The position numbers and the translations under genes were made by a program. Shown piece by piece: positions 1 to 10,500 of a stretch of DNA of 64,000 nucleotides. This stretch comes from Parietichytrium sp. I65-24A (taxonomy: Eukaryota; Sar; Bigyra; Thraustochytrida; Thraustochytriidae): contig BLSF01000005.1 in NCBI GenBank assembly GCA_012862575.1, forward strand, positions 1-64,000, in the 5' to 3' direction. The notes beneath the pieces are model-generated. The model saw only the letters and a program-made list of their open reading frames with translations, searched no databases and was not told where the DNA came from. The first letter of the stretch is position 1. Each line of letters starts with the position of its first letter.

Positions 1-641
1 CGAACCTCAGACACCAGTGGATCCATACCCAACTGACCCTCAGACGCCGGTTGATCCAAACCCATGCACCGGGGGCAGGGTGTGGGACACGTGCGGATCC
101 TGCGACCACGTCTGTGGAAAGCCATTTCCAATTTGTCTGGCAGTGTGCGAGGAGAAGTGCGCATGTCCTCGAGACAGGCCGCACTGGGACGCCGAAAGCG
201 AGTCTTGTGTTGCGCAATGCTCTTAGTGGATGAGTCCGATGAAGACATTCAGCCAAAGCGGCCATGTATGGGGCTCTCAAGACACGGCGCCAAGAACTTC
301 TTCAGGAATATTGTACAAAACTAAACTTTAACTTGAACTTCATTTCCATATTCACTTCCTAATTGCATTGACCTCTTGATTTCTTGACTCCGAGCCAAGC
401 ATCCTTCAAGAACTTGTGGCATTCCTATCTGTGGTTCCCTCCAGAGCTATGTTTTTCTCGGCCGAATCTATGTCACTTCTTATTGTATTGCCCGATATGC
501 CCAACGAGCTCGTTGTCGATGATTTGTTAGCTAGTCTAGAGAAAGAGAAAAACGCACTTTGTAGACAACAACCGCTATCTTTGATTTCTTTTTACAGTTA
601 ATTAGATTGTAGATAGTACCGTGACTTGGTTGGTGCGACGC
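1..641 (+). repeat. Tandem duplication, left copy
   Basis: Bases 1-641 match 1468-2066 at an offset of 1467 through the coding part, shrinking to 1425 at the far end because of small indels, including about 27 extra bases near 418-445. The match covers the linker, the last TIL domain and the whole 3' flank, ending at the shared tggttggtg-gacgc. Coding bases are nearly identical; the 3' flank has more substitutions. Confidence 0.85.
2..226 (+). CDS. Secreted TIL-type cysteine-rich protein, 5' part outside window
   Basis: The reading frame is open from the left edge to a TAG stop, so the signal peptide and any upstream domain lie outside the window. What remains is a proline-rich linker (VDPYPTDPQTP repeats) followed by one ten-cysteine domain. 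The spacing is C-x8-C-x2-C-x3-C-x6-C-x3-C-x3-C-x1-C-x13-C-x3-C, which fits the trypsin-inhibitor-like (TIL) fold. The codons match the last domain of the gene at 1166-1693 almost base for base: one synonymous TGT/TGC change, and one Thr/Pro change in the linker. It is therefore a recent tandem duplicate. Protease inhibition or a cell-surface role is inference from the fold. Confidence 0.75.
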   Translation, partial: EPQTPVDPYPTDPQTPVDPNPCTGGRVWDTCGSCDHVCGKPFPICLAVCEEKCACPRDRPHWDAESESCVAQCS

Positions 642-1165
642 AAGGTAAAGAAAGACGGAACTCGCATCCATCGCATCGCCAAAGCGCGACTAACACCAAT
701 CTTTAAAGGCAGCGGAGATAATTTCCGAGGCTCAGTTTCAGTGACTTTGGTCACATGCGCTGGCGCACGTACAGCATGTACTGAACGTGTGGCCTCACAG
801 TCGATGTTCGTTTCATCGAGGACAACGCTTCAGCGGCGATTACTGCCTAAGGCTAGTGGTAACTTGGCATTAGCTTATAACTTACTTCGTTCTGCTGAAC
901 GATTCTCCTGTAAAAAGCCGTAGGCCTGTGGTAGTGGATTCGTGTGGCTCTCATAGGACTATGCTTGCTAAGGATTACACCAAGAAGCGGAACAGACAGC
1001 AAAGCAAAGCAAAATACAAAACCCAAATCATCAGAGCCAAGCGACAATCACAAATCAAATCGTTGTCAAATTGCATCCTCTAAACACTCTCCTTCGTTTC
1101 CATCACCGCAAGCGCTTTGTTTGAGCCACTTCTGTCGGTATTTCCAAAACCAAAACTTAGCAAGC
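227..1165. other. Intergenic: duplicated 3' flank plus promoter of the next TIL gene
   Basis: Positions 227-641 are the duplicated 3' flank. Positions 642-1165 have no counterpart in the window and must contain the promoter of the gene at 1166. No convincing coding frame is present. Confidence 0.6.
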
Positions 1166-1693
1166 ATGGTTCGTGCACTTTTCGCAATCGTGGCTGCAGG
1201 AATTTGCGTTCTGGATACGCAGGCGACGAGAATTTTTGACTTTGGAGACGGTGCTTCTCAGGTTGCTTGCGAAGGAGGCAAGGTGTGGGACAATTGCGCA
1301 TCCTGCGATCATATTTGCGGCGAGGGGATCCCGACCTGTATTTCTTCTTGTCAAAAGAAATGCGCCTGCCCGAAAGACGCGCCGTACTGGGATAAAAGCC
1401 GCTCCGCCTGCGTTGCGCAGTGTCCAGCAGTGAGCAGCCCAGCAACCCCAGTGGATCCATACCCAACCGACCCTCAGACACCAGTGGATCCATACCCAAC
1501 TGACCCTCAACCGCCGGTTGATCCAAACCCATGCACCGGGGGCAGGGTGTGGGACACGTGCGGATCCTGCGACCACGTCTGCGGAAAGCCATTTCCAATT
1601 TGTCTGGCAGTGTGCGAGGAGAAGTGCGCATGTCCTCGAGACAGGCCGCACTGGGACGCCGAAAGCGAGTCTTGTGTTGCGCAATGCTCTTAG
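1166..1693 (+). CDS. Secreted protein with two TIL-type cysteine-rich domains
   Basis: A 175-aa protein. The first ATG in frame with a signal peptide is at 1166 (MVRALFAIVAAGICVLDTQA, cleavage probably just after); the frame is open further upstream but without signal-peptide character. Two ten-cysteine TIL-like domains (about residues 37-88 and 123-174) are separated by a proline-rich linker with two exact-length VDPYPTDPQxP units. Both domains share C-x-GGxVWDxC, KCACP and a terminal CVAQC. TIL domains are usually secreted serine-protease inhibitors, but they also occur in extracellular matrix proteins, so the role is open. The second domain and 3' flank are duplicated at 1-641. Confidence 0.85.
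   Translation: MVRALFAIVAAGICVLDTQATRIFDFGDGASQVACEGGKVWDNCASCDHICGEGIPTCISSCQKKCACPKDAPYWDKSRSACVAQCPAVSSPATPVDPYPTDPQTPVDPYPTDPQPPVDPNPCTGGRVWDTCGSCDHVCGKPFPICLAVCEEKCACPRDRPHWDAESESCVAQCS
1451..1516 (+). repeat. 33-bp in-frame minisatellite
   Basis: Two adjacent 33-bp units starting at 1451 and 1484 encode the 11-residue linker repeat VDPYPTDPQxP. A third, truncated unit begins at 1517 (VDPN). The unit is a multiple of three, so linker length can change without breaking the frame. Confidence 0.85.
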
Positions 1694-2066
1694 TGGATGA
1701 GTCCGATGAAGACATTCAGCCAAAGCGGCCATGTATGGGGCTCTCAAGACACGGCGCCAAGACCTTCTTCAGGAATATTGTACAAAACTAAACTTGAACT
1801 TGAACTTCATCTCCATATTCACTTCCTAATTGCATTGACCTCTTCATTTCTTGACTCCGAGCCAAGCATCCTTCAAGAACTTGTGGCGTTGTTTTTCTCG
1901 GCCGAATCTATGTCAATTCTTATTGTATTGCCCGATATGACCAACGAGCTCGTTGTCGATGTTTTGTTAGCTAGAAAGAGAAAAACGCACTTTGTAGACA
2001 ATGACCGTTATCTTTGATGTTCTTAATTAAATTGTAGATAGTACTGTGACTTGGTTGGTGAGACGC
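1468..2066 (+). repeat. Tandem duplication, right copy
   Basis: Counterpart of 1-641. It covers the last TIL domain of the 1166 gene and its 3' flank, and ends about 10 bp before the stop codon of the convergent minus-strand gene at 2076. Bases 1694-2075 between the two genes hold only this flank. Confidence 0.85.
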
Positions 2067-2075
2067 TTGCGTAGA

Positions 2076-2738
2076 TTAGAATCTCTTCAATACCTTGAAG
2101 GCCAGGATCGCAGAGATGCTTGTCGCCGTGGAAACTAGTCCGAGGTAGCCAAATGGGCGGATCTGAAGCCTTTGTTTTGCATCCTCCTCCATATAGTAAA
2201 AATGTGCTGCGCTGAGCGCCAGAGTCGCAGCCCCAGCCCAGCCTGGAGACAAAATGAGCCCGCCGGCCACACATCCCAGCAAAATCAACGCGTCTTTCCC
2301 AGCAGACACCGCAAAAGTGCGTTTAGCAATCATGAATTCTTTTGGGATCGTGGAGCGAGCGTTGTAGATGAGATTTGGTAAGTTAGACAAGCTTGGAATG
2401 TGGCTGGTTCCGTAGTACTTGTATACTGAGTACGCAGCGTGAGAGACCAAAGTCGCCGTGACAATATCCATGAGTGTTCGCTGGTCATCAACAAGTTGAA
2501 CCGGCGAAAACAGAACCGAGAGCGTCGTGATGCCCACCAAAGCAACAACCTTGTTCAATTGCACAAAACTGTGCCCCACGCCTTTGCGCACACCAAGCAC
2601 ATCCAGGATGAGCGAAGGCTGCAGCGACTTGCTCGCTTTGTCATATCCAGTGTAGAACACGAGGTACAGCGCCGCTGTTCCGACGCTCACTACGCTCGAC
2701 TTGGGCAAGCCGCTCGGGCCGACGAGAACTTGGAGCAT
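2076..2738 (-). CDS. Multi-pass membrane protein of unknown function
   Basis: A 220-aa protein starting at the ATG read from 2738. I do not recognise the family. Hydrophobic stretches at about residues 16-34, 62-82, 88-105, 150-185 (long enough for two spans) and 195-215 suggest five or six membrane helices joined by short polar loops. It ends in a basic tail (FKVLKRF). There is no clear cleavable signal peptide. The gene is convergent with the TIL gene at 1166, with a 382-bp shared 3' region. A GA-rich tract (2960-3010 on the plus strand) lies beyond its start, but in the opposite orientation to the leaders of other genes. Confidence 0.65.
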   Translation of the reverse strand: MLQVLVGPSGLPKSSVVSVGTAALYLVFYTGYDKASKSLQPSLILDVLGVRKGVGHSFVQLNKVVALVGITTLSVLFSPVQLVDDQRTLMDIVTATLVSHAAYSVYKYYGTSHIPSLSNLPNLIYNARSTIPKEFMIAKRTFAVSAGKDALILLGCVAGGLILSPGWAGAATLALSAAHFYYMEEDAKQRLQIRPFGYLGLVSTATSISAILAFKVLKRF

Positions 2739-3038
2739 CTCCTCTCCTCTCTTCGCCTTTGTGCACGGATTGCTCTTGCAAGTCGACTGTGAAAGCGGTT
2801 ACCCGCTCGATGCGCTCGAGTGCAGTACGTACGTGCACAGTACTCCTTCGTGACTGACAACGAGCCAGAGAGTCAAAGAGCGCTACTTCTTCTCTCCGCC
2901 ACCGCGTTCGTATTTCGTGGTGTTTCATCAAGTTCAAGTATGTTCAAGTAGCTACTAGCTAGTAGAGAAAAAGAGAAAGACACAGAAAAGATCAGAAAAG
3001 AGAAAGAAATCTTGTCGTAAAAGCTATTTAGAGGTAGC

Positions 3039-3044
3039 AAAAAA
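3039..3044 (-). terminator. RNA polymerase III terminator of tRNA-Val
   Basis: Six consecutive T residues on the minus strand begin three bases beyond the tRNA 3' end, as expected for a Pol III stop. Confidence 0.75.
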
Positions 3045-3046
3045 TG

Positions 3047-3119
3047 TACTCGAAGCGGGAATCGAACCCGCGACTTCAGCCGTGTGAAGGCTGCACTCTG
3101 CCAACTGAGTTATCCGAGC
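3047..3119 (-). tRNA. tRNA-Val (anticodon CAC)
   Basis: A 73-nt cloverleaf on the minus strand. The acceptor stem GCTCGGA pairs with TTCGAGT (two G-U pairs). The D arm is ACTC/GAGT with AGTTGGCA in the loop. The anticodon stem CAGCC/GGCTG holds the loop TTCACAC, and the T arm is GCGGG-TTCGATT-CCCGC, followed by discriminator A. Anticodon CAC reads the valine codon GTG. There is no intron and the CCA is not encoded, both usual for a nuclear gene. A T6 terminator follows. Confidence 0.95.
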
Positions 3120-3332
3120 GTGCCACTTGGTTGATCTGCGATCAGACCGGGAACTCAAGTAACTCGAATCGCTGTTTCGCTCTACAAGGTTCGCATTCGC
3201 ACCATCTTGGACCATCTTGGGACTGACTGTGAATGAGTGAGAGGACTGGGTGAGGTGTGGAGAACAAACGTCCATCGCGAGGACGCCTCCATCTTATCTG
3301 ACCTATTCGAAAAGCTTTCATCGACGTAAAAG

Positions 3333-3923
3333 ATGGCTGTGGGACTTGCCCAGAGAGGCTGGCTTGCGGCGTGCCTGTTCGTGGCGCTCTTTGGCACCAA
3401 CATTGATTTCACCGATGGGATCTCTTCGCTGAGAACTATGTCTCTTGAGAGTGAAGCCTGCACAGGTGGCAAAGTGTACAGTGCCTGCGTCTCGTGCGAG
3501 GACGTCTGTGGCCAGCCGAAGGTTTGCGCCGAAGGTTGTCTGAGCAACTGTGAGTGTCCGGAGAACTTGCCGCACTGGGATAGCGCCACACAGCAGTGCG
3601 TTGCAGATTGTCCTCAGCTGGTTCCGGAGAGAAACGAAACCTGCTCTGGCGGAAAGGTGCCTAGTGAATGCGTGGACTGCGAATCATTCTGTGGGAAACC
3701 CACCGTTTGTGCTTATGGGTGTATTAGCACATGTGGGTGCCCGGAAAGCGCCCCATTCTGGGATGAGTTATCACTTCAGTGCGTGAACGAATGCGATGGG
3801 GATTCCGAAGAGAGTGGTTCTGGCCCACAGTCGGGCGATGAAGAGGAGATGGGAAACGCGGCGCAGCTATTTCTTCGGGAACTGATTCGGCGACTCAAAC
3901 TGCTGTCAGGATCTTACGTCTAG
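3333..3923 (+). CDS. Secreted protein with two TIL-type domains and an acidic tail
   Basis: A 196-aa protein. Its ATG follows a short AAAG context, and an N-terminal signal peptide covers about residues 1-29. Two ten-cysteine domains (about residues 43-93 and 104-154) have the same framework as the gene at 1166 (CxGGKV at the start, C-x-CPE in the middle, CVxxC at the end), but the loop after the fourth cysteine is one residue shorter. The C-terminus is different: an acidic Ser/Gly/Glu stretch, then a helical basic segment (LRELIRRLKLL). It is a diverged paralogue, less repetitive and not part of the recent duplication. Protease inhibition is plausible from the fold but unproven. Confidence 0.82.
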   Translation: MAVGLAQRGWLAACLFVALFGTNIDFTDGISSLRTMSLESEACTGGKVYSACVSCEDVCGQPKVCAEGCLSNCECPENLPHWDSATQQCVADCPQLVPERNETCSGGKVPSECVDCESFCGKPTVCAYGCISTCGCPESAPFWDELSLQCVNECDGDSEESGSGPQSGDEEEMGNAAQLFLRELIRRLKLLSGSYV

Positions 3924-4357
3924 GCTGTGCACATTTTTTTTCTCTTGTTAGTGTTTACCATGGAGAGCCGACAGAAGCGGACTGTTTTTCCCCACCTATA
4001 GTGTAAATTTGAGTTCCCGGCCTTTTACTGAAAGCGCTCATGGCCCACCCCACCTTCCGATAGGGTTTGTTTACGCTCTCACTTCGTGGCTTCACTTATG
4101 GCCCAAATTTTGATGCCAGGACTTGTTCCTATTGTCGTCCAGCGGTTCGGCTTTTGAACGTTCACTGCTTTTCGATCAACAGCTGAGTACGATCCTACAA
4201 ACCTTTTCAAATTCACAATGCGAGAGAAAATATATAGATCTACGTTATCAGTTTACCTCCCTTTCTGTCGAGCCTTTACAGGTTATGCTACGCTAGCACA
4301 CGAAATGAGCACGGACAACAGCAACTCGAAGCTGGCGAGCGTTTGAAATCGGGTTCG
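3924..4357. other. Intergenic, convergent 3' ends
   Basis: 434 bp between the 3' ends of the TIL gene and the SGTA gene. It is T-rich just after the first stop codon. I see no gene or strong repeat. Confidence 0.5.
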
Positions 4358-5431
4358 TTAGCGTGAGCCGCCTCCACCCATTCCCCCAAACATTCCCATC
4401 AAATTTGACATTGCATTCGGATCCTGCATCATTTTCTGAGCCATCTCCATCATCTGAGGATTTTGCATCATCTGCTGTGCTGCTGCCATCATCCCAGGGT
4501 TGTTCATCATCGATCCGATGTCTGGCATGCCTCCAGCGCCGCCCATTCCGCCCATTGAACTTCCCATATTCCGTAAGCTCTCCAAGGTCGATGGGTCCAT
4601 GCCTCGAAGCATGTCAGCCATGCCTCCCAATCCTCCTGCACCGGATGAGCCGCTCACGCCAGACTCCGAGGCTCCGAGAGAGCGGAGTGTAGCCTTCGCG
4701 ATGGCATTCGAGGGGTCAAGTTCCAAGGCCCTTCTTGCAGACGCGATTGCGTCCTCTTTGCGCCCGAGCTTCTCGTTCGCCTGGGCGGCGCGAGCGTGAG
4801 CTTTGGCGTAGTCTGGCATAAGCGTCGTCGAGATGTTGCAGTCCTCCAGGGCCTCTTCGGCCTTTTTAAGGTTCAGATATGCTACAGCGCGGTTGCAATA
4901 ATAGATGTGAGAGTTTTTGCCCGATGGAGAAACTTCAATTGCTTTCGAGTAAGCCTGAGCCGCAGACTCGTAGTCCGTAGCTTGGAGGAACTTGTTTCCC
5001 TCCTCCTTGAACTTGTCTGCTGACTCATCGTCGTTTCCAGCTGAAGGGGCGGCACTTTCGGTCTCCCCGCCAAACTTTTCCTTGTACTTTGCAACAAGCT
5101 TGGAGTACCTCTCGTTGTATGCGTCAGATCCAACGTCGGCATTAGCGAAATATCCCTTTTCAGTGACTTTGGCAAGATACTGCTTGAACTTTGCAGAATT
5201 CTCAAGTGCGGAATCTCCACTTGACTTTGGCGCAGAAGCTGCTGCTGGCGAGATGCCCAAGGTCTTCACCCCGGCATCCCAAATCTCCTGAAGAGACTTT
5301 GACATTTTCAGGTCGTTCGTTTCGGTACCTTCCAGTCCAAGCGCGGCGCCGAGACCTTGAAAGGCCCCCGGCCCGGCCTTCTTTTCCACGTACTGCAATA
5401 CTGCAGCGGCAAGCTCTTTCTCATTACTCAT
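4358..5431 (-). CDS. SGTA: SGTA/Sgt2-like small glutamine-rich TPR co-chaperone
   Basis: A 357-aa protein starting at the ATG read from 5431 (MSNEKELAAAVLQYVEKKA). A frame extension to 5494 has no ATG. Family architecture is complete: an N-terminal helical dimerisation domain (about 1-60), a linker, three TPRs (about 137-240, with GNKFLQATDYESAAQAYSKA and the CNRAVAYLNLKK asparagine/arginine motif), and a C-terminal Gly/Met-rich region with NNPGMM and repeated QMMQNP-type segments that replaces the glutamine-rich tail of animals. SGTA binds hydrophobic tail-anchored membrane proteins in the cytosol and passes them to the BAG6/GET pathway. Its TPRs bind Hsp70/Hsp90 C-termini. Confidence 0.93.
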   Translation of the reverse strand: MSNEKELAAAVLQYVEKKAGPGAFQGLGAALGLEGTETNDLKMSKSLQEIWDAGVKTLGISPAAASAPKSSGDSALENSAKFKQYLAKVTEKGYFANADVGSDAYNERYSKLVAKYKEKFGGETESAAPSAGNDDESADKFKEEGNKFLQATDYESAAQAYSKAIEVSPSGKNSHIYYCNRAVAYLNLKKAEEALEDCNISTTLMPDYAKAHARAAQANEKLGRKEDAIASARRALELDPSNAIAKATLRSLGASESGVSGSSGAGGLGGMADMLRGMDPSTLESLRNMGSSMGGMGGAGGMPDIGSMMNNPGMMAAAQQMMQNPQMMEMAQKMMQDPNAMSNLMGMFGGMGGGGSR

Positions 5432-6121
5432 CTTTGCAAAGTCGGCCCCGTCTATTGCCACAAAATACTCCAGGTGTCTCGGCGCTGCACGCACTGTGAG
5501 CGACGCTCAAATTCCGAGTCTGAAGACTACCAAAGTGCGACAAACTTGGTCAGGTTGACCGCTCCGTGTAAGCCCTAAGATCTGAACACCACAAGCACTA
5601 CAGGCAGCACTACAAACCTTCCCAGCTCTTCGCCCCGACGAGCGCAAACACACTTACCGCGTCCAAATGCTTTACTTGGTTTTGCGACTGTATACGTTTA
5701 AACAACCCGCCTTCCTTGCTGCTCGCCTCACTCCTCGCCGCCGAAGGGGAGTACCACTAGTAAGGTTCGCTGGAACATATCATGTTCTTCTCGAAAACTC
5801 GAAAACCTCGAAAACCTGTAGCATTGTAGTTAGCCACTAGCTAGATCCACCTGTGTTGTACAAGAATGAGTTCGCTCGCCCTGCGCATCCCTGCACTCCC
5901 CCACCCACTCCCTCCGCCCGCGACTCGAGCTGCGTTGACATGATTCGCGAGCGCCACGTCATCTTCTTCTCTTTCTTCTGAAATGAGCTTGGGAATGAAG
6001 TTTGAACAAGAAATTGAATCAACATGAATCAATCAGAACAGAACTCTGCAAATTTCTTCAACTCTCCAGGCAGGACAGGCTGGTGGAACAAGGAGCTATT
6101 CGTGTACTTCATTCTGTTCAC

Positions 6122-6137
6122 TTACCGGTACCGGTAA
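6122..6137. repeat. 16-bp perfect palindrome
   Basis: TTACCGGTACCGGTAA equals its own reverse complement. It contains overlapping ACCGGT units and lies in non-coding DNA about 0.7 kb from the SGTA start and 1.4 kb from the protease start. It could be a dimeric transcription-factor site, or chance. Confidence 0.6.
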
Positions 6138-7207
6138 CTATCTACCTTAGTACCACTACATACATGAAATGTTATCTGGAACAGTAAGACTTGTGCGTCC
6201 CCACCAAATCGTATGTGGAAGTCCCATAATGATGGTTTAGACGGCGTCGTAGTGTTGCTCAGTTTCTGAACAGGACAAAAAGTGGCTGCTGAGCTTCTAA
6301 CCATACTAGCGTTAAGTCTACTCACTCGATTGCATACGATTGCATACGATGTCGCTGTCGAGTAGCCAGCAATAGCATTCAGATAGTATATTGAGTAGTC
6401 AATGAGGCGGTATCCGTTCGACCACTGGTGACAGCTGGCTATCCGTTTTGCTATGCAAGCTCAGCTAATTAAGAACCCATATACCCTGCAATGAAGTCCC
6501 TGGTAGCTACTGAGCTCAATCAGCCTACTGTGCCAGTACGCCCTGTTTTTACCTCGAAAAAGCTTCTCGACAATTGAAGAATGTCTTCATGAACAGAAAA
6601 GCGCAGGTGACTGTTTGTGAATCCATCCCCAAGAACTCCAAGAACACAGCCCGATGCGAGTCAATTCAGTACGAAGCGATGATCCTGATGATCCCGAGGT
6701 TTGCTTGACGAGATCAACTTACCAACTTGCACCACGTCTCCAACCAACCAGTCCACTTTGTCTTTTTAAATTGCTAGAGTAGCACTGGCTGGTTTAAAAC
6801 GTAGTATAGAGAGGAGGAAGCTGAAAGTAACTCGCAATCACATAAACTCCTAGGCATCCTAAACCTCCTATGCACTACTCTCTCACCAACCTCATCCTAC
6901 TCTTTCTCTATCCACTCCTAGTTCCGACGATGGTATTCGGCGCAAAGTGTGCTCCGCACCAGGCACACTACCTTCCCCTCTACCTCCACCACTATTCCCC
7001 TGAAGACTACCATGGCAGTAATCACAAAGCCTAAACCTCCGCCTAATCCTCTCTACTCAGCCGCAGTAGCCCGGCACCACGTGAGGAGTTACTACTGCGC
7101 TGAGAGGACAAATCACTAGCAGTAAGCTACTCCGTTGGTACGCGCAATGTGTGATGTAAAGTCTATGTATTCGCACGCACTACGCACTACGCACTGTGAG
7201 GGCGAAA

Positions 7208-7258
7208 GTGAGAGTGAGAGTGAGAGTGAGAGAAGTGAGAGTGAGGAGTGAGTGAGAG
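7208..7258 (+). repeat. GTGAGA purine-rich microsatellite
   Basis: Imperfect tandem GTGAGA/GTGAG units on the coding strand about 250-300 bp before the ubiquitin-protease start codon; probably promoter or 5' leader. Confidence 0.7.
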
Positions 7259-7508
7259 GAAAGGTGGAGAGAAACAAGACACACACTTTTTCGAGTGCGC
7301 GCGGGACACTAGACGGCACTAGACGGCACTCTTCTCCTCAGTACGCGGAGAGAAGAGAGAAGATTGAAGGTTGCGGGACGTGTCGCGTTGGTGAGGCGCT
7401 GTCCGTGCGGCGCACGATACTGAGCGGAAGTGGAAGAGTAGAAGAGTAGAAGAGTGGAAGCAGGCGCGGACTGGCTTTAGGTCCGGGTAGGTAGATTGTG
7501 CGGCAGGG

Positions 7509-10500
7509 ATGGGCAATGCGGCGACCGCGGCAAGGGTGCCCTCGCTGGACGTGGCCAAACAGAGGTTCTCGGCTGTGGAGCTGAAACTGTTTGAAAATGG
7601 GTTTGACAGACTGTGCAAAGCGAGCCCGCGGGCAGGGCTGTACGCTATTGATTTCAGCACTTTTCGGACGCTGCTGCTAGCGGACTTTCCAGACTTTCCG
7701 CAGCTTTTAGCTCAGAGGCTTTTCACGGTGATGGACACGAGCAATACTCAGACGCTGGATCTCCACAAATTGATTTGCGGGCTCTACGTTCTCGCCAGAG
7801 GTACAGTAGAGGAGAGGCTGAGGTTTCTGTTCGCGATTTGCGACACAACGGGCACCGGGTTGCTCACTCGCAAGTCTCTTGAGGCCATTTCAAACTCTCT
7901 TGATGATGACAGATGCAGCCTGGACGAACAGTACACTTCGAAGGCGCTTGTGGAGGAGGCGTTCGCGAAAGTGGCTCCAAAGGCGGTGCTAGACTTTAAT
8001 ACTGTTTGCTCTGCTGGCTTTCTTCGAGTGGTGTACAGGCACATGCATGCGCCCTTGATTAGCTGGATGACCATGATCGGCCAGCAGCTCTTGGAGCCTC
8101 TATTAATCACAAAACCCCCGCAGTTGCCCGCTGCGCCAAGGTCTCCTCCTGCAGGACCCAAGGCTGGTTACCTTGAGCGCACAAACTCCAAAATTAGGTT
8201 CAATCTAGACGCAACTATGAAATCACACACCCCGGGCGCCTCACGATCTGATGACATTGGCGACCTTACGTTAGACGGAGCAACAATTGTGCCAGAGGAA
8301 GAGATCTCCACAGTCCATAAAACGCTTCTTAGGCGGCAAAGCAGTCGTAGTCAACTCAAGGAAGGCGCTTTTTTCCGACAACGCTTTGTCTCGCCGACAA
8401 CGCGCTCCATGCTTGCTGGAGAGAAATGGTTTGTGCTCAGCGCTGCTTGGTTCGAAGCTTGGAAGGCTTACACGGGCTGTTTTCTGGACGATGATGAAAT
8501 GGCAAAACTGGAGAACGTGGGACGACCTGGGCCAATCGACAACCGCGCGTTACTTCGCTCCAAGTCTTTGGCTAAACAGGACTTGGATGACTTTGAAGAC
8601 GAGCAAGAGCAAGCAAAGATGGTTGGTGAAGAAAGGTTCTATTCAATGCGCTTGGATGCGCATTTTATGCACGACTACGTTCTTTTAAATGAGCAGTCTT
8701 GGGAATTTTTGCATGGCATTTACGGCGGCGGGCCACAACTCGGGAGGCACGTGATCAGTACACAAGGTGGGGCAACCGAGTTGGAACTCTACCCTGTTGT
8801 TCTTAATGTGCGCTGTGTCGCATTATCATCCGAGGATGAGCACGACGTTGGGTTCTGGCTTCAATCAAACCGTTGCGGCGTACCCTCAGGCTGTGCGAAT
8901 GGAAGCGCGGAGGGACCGACACCGCCATCTCCAGGCGACTCGGAGGTGGAAGAGTCACAACAGATTGTCGTCTCTCGCGAGATTACTGTACAAGAGCTGC
9001 AAAAGCGGATTTTGGTTGCTTGCTTTGGGGATTCCGTGGTCAAGAGCCGCCTGCGCACCGAGTCAACAGGCTCTACCAGTACCGATTTGAGCTCCCTGTC
9101 GGACACATCAGCATTCCATGGAGATTGCTTCCAGCAAGAGCGGATGCGCCTTTGGTGTGTTTTGAGCCGTCCGAATAGCCTCTCTTCTGAAGCAGAAGCG
9201 GAGCCAGAGTCAGAGTCGCTGGAACAATCCGAAGAACCGCTTGGCTCACCTTCGCTCACGCTGCGAGCTGGTTCGGCGTCCCCGTCTTCACTTTCGCTGC
9301 GTGGCTCAGCATCGCCGACCAGAAATCTAATTTCCAATATGTCCGTTCATCTGTTGAGAGATTTACGACTTACCATAGAAGATGCCAATCTCGAGGACGG
9401 GCAAACATTGGTTCTGGAGCTTGGGAGCGCTGACGGGTGCTGGCCGCTTGCGAATGTGACAACGTTGAAGTCTCTTCAGCCAAAGGAGCCCTACCCCTCG
9501 CTCACTGTGAATACGGAAACAGAGCTTTACGATCCCAAGAAGAGGGTGCTGTTATTGGGTGGCGGCCGCTCTCCTATGCGGAGAAGGGTGCCAGGTCCGT
9601 CTGCCACCAGCGAAGCGCTGGCCGCGTCTCGGCGCCTCACTCACAATGGCTCAAGTAGATCACTCGTGGGCCTGACCCGCGGAATGGCCGAAGTGGATCA
9701 GAGTCCGCCAGGTTCTCCTGGTCGTGGGAACCATCGCCGGTCGAACACTTCCGGCAAGCATCCCACAGTGTCCAGGTACAGCAGCAATACTACCGTGCCT
9801 GCCACAATTGGCCTGGCGAATCTCGGAAATACGTGCTTTATGAATGCCTCATTGCAGTGCTTGATGCACACAAGTTTGTTTAAGGACTATTTTCTCAATG
9901 GCTCGTACGTGCTCGACGTCAACACAACCTCAAAGCTCACTTCAAATGGGCATCTTGCCGATGCTTTTGCGGACTTGGTGCGGTCCATGTGGGCTTCCAG
10001 TGACACGTCCTTTCTGGCGCCACGGAGGTTTAAGAAGGAAATCGCTCGATGGGACGCGCGTTTCTCTGGGTTTGAGCAACAAGATGCCTCTGAGCTGTTA
10101 TCCGCAGTCTTGGATGGCCTTTCTGAGGATCTCAATCGCATTAAATTCAAGCCTTACATTGAGCTGAAAGATTCGGATGGTCGTGCAGATGACATCGTGG
10201 CTGCAGAGTGGTGGGAAAACCATCTGTTGCGGGAACTGAACATTGTCACCGCACTCTTTACTGGGCAGTTCAAGTCGCTCTTGGAATGCAGCGAATGCCG
10301 GTATCAAAGCGCGAGGTTTGAGCCATACATGTACCTATCCTTGCCGTTACCCGAGTCATTGAACCGAACCGTCACCATCAATGTGATTTTCGCGGATAAC
10401 CTTCGGCCACCGCTTGTATGCAGTGTTCAGGTTCCCAAAGACGGGCGCTTTAGCGACGTGAAGGAGGCGCTCTTAAATCTACGACCTGGCGAAACTGGCG

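Larger units (their letters stand above)
5432..7508. other. Long intergenic region between SGTA and the ubiquitin protease
   Basis: About 2.1 kb with no credible coding frame and no tRNA or snRNA I could recognise. It holds divergent promoters. Visible structure: a triplicated TCGAAAAC unit (5791-5816), a 16-bp perfect palindrome (6122-6137), a duplicated GATTGCATAC near 6330-6350, and a GTGAGA tract (7208-7258). Confidence 0.5.

Noticed and set aside
1080-1747. Long minus-strand frames opposite the TIL gene
   Set aside because: They are antisense shadows of a gene with signal peptide and ten-cysteine domains, and have no domain features of their own.
5432-5494. N-terminal extension of SGTA
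   Set aside because: The extension has only a GTG near its start and no family similarity; the ATG at 5431 gives the usual SGTA N-terminus.
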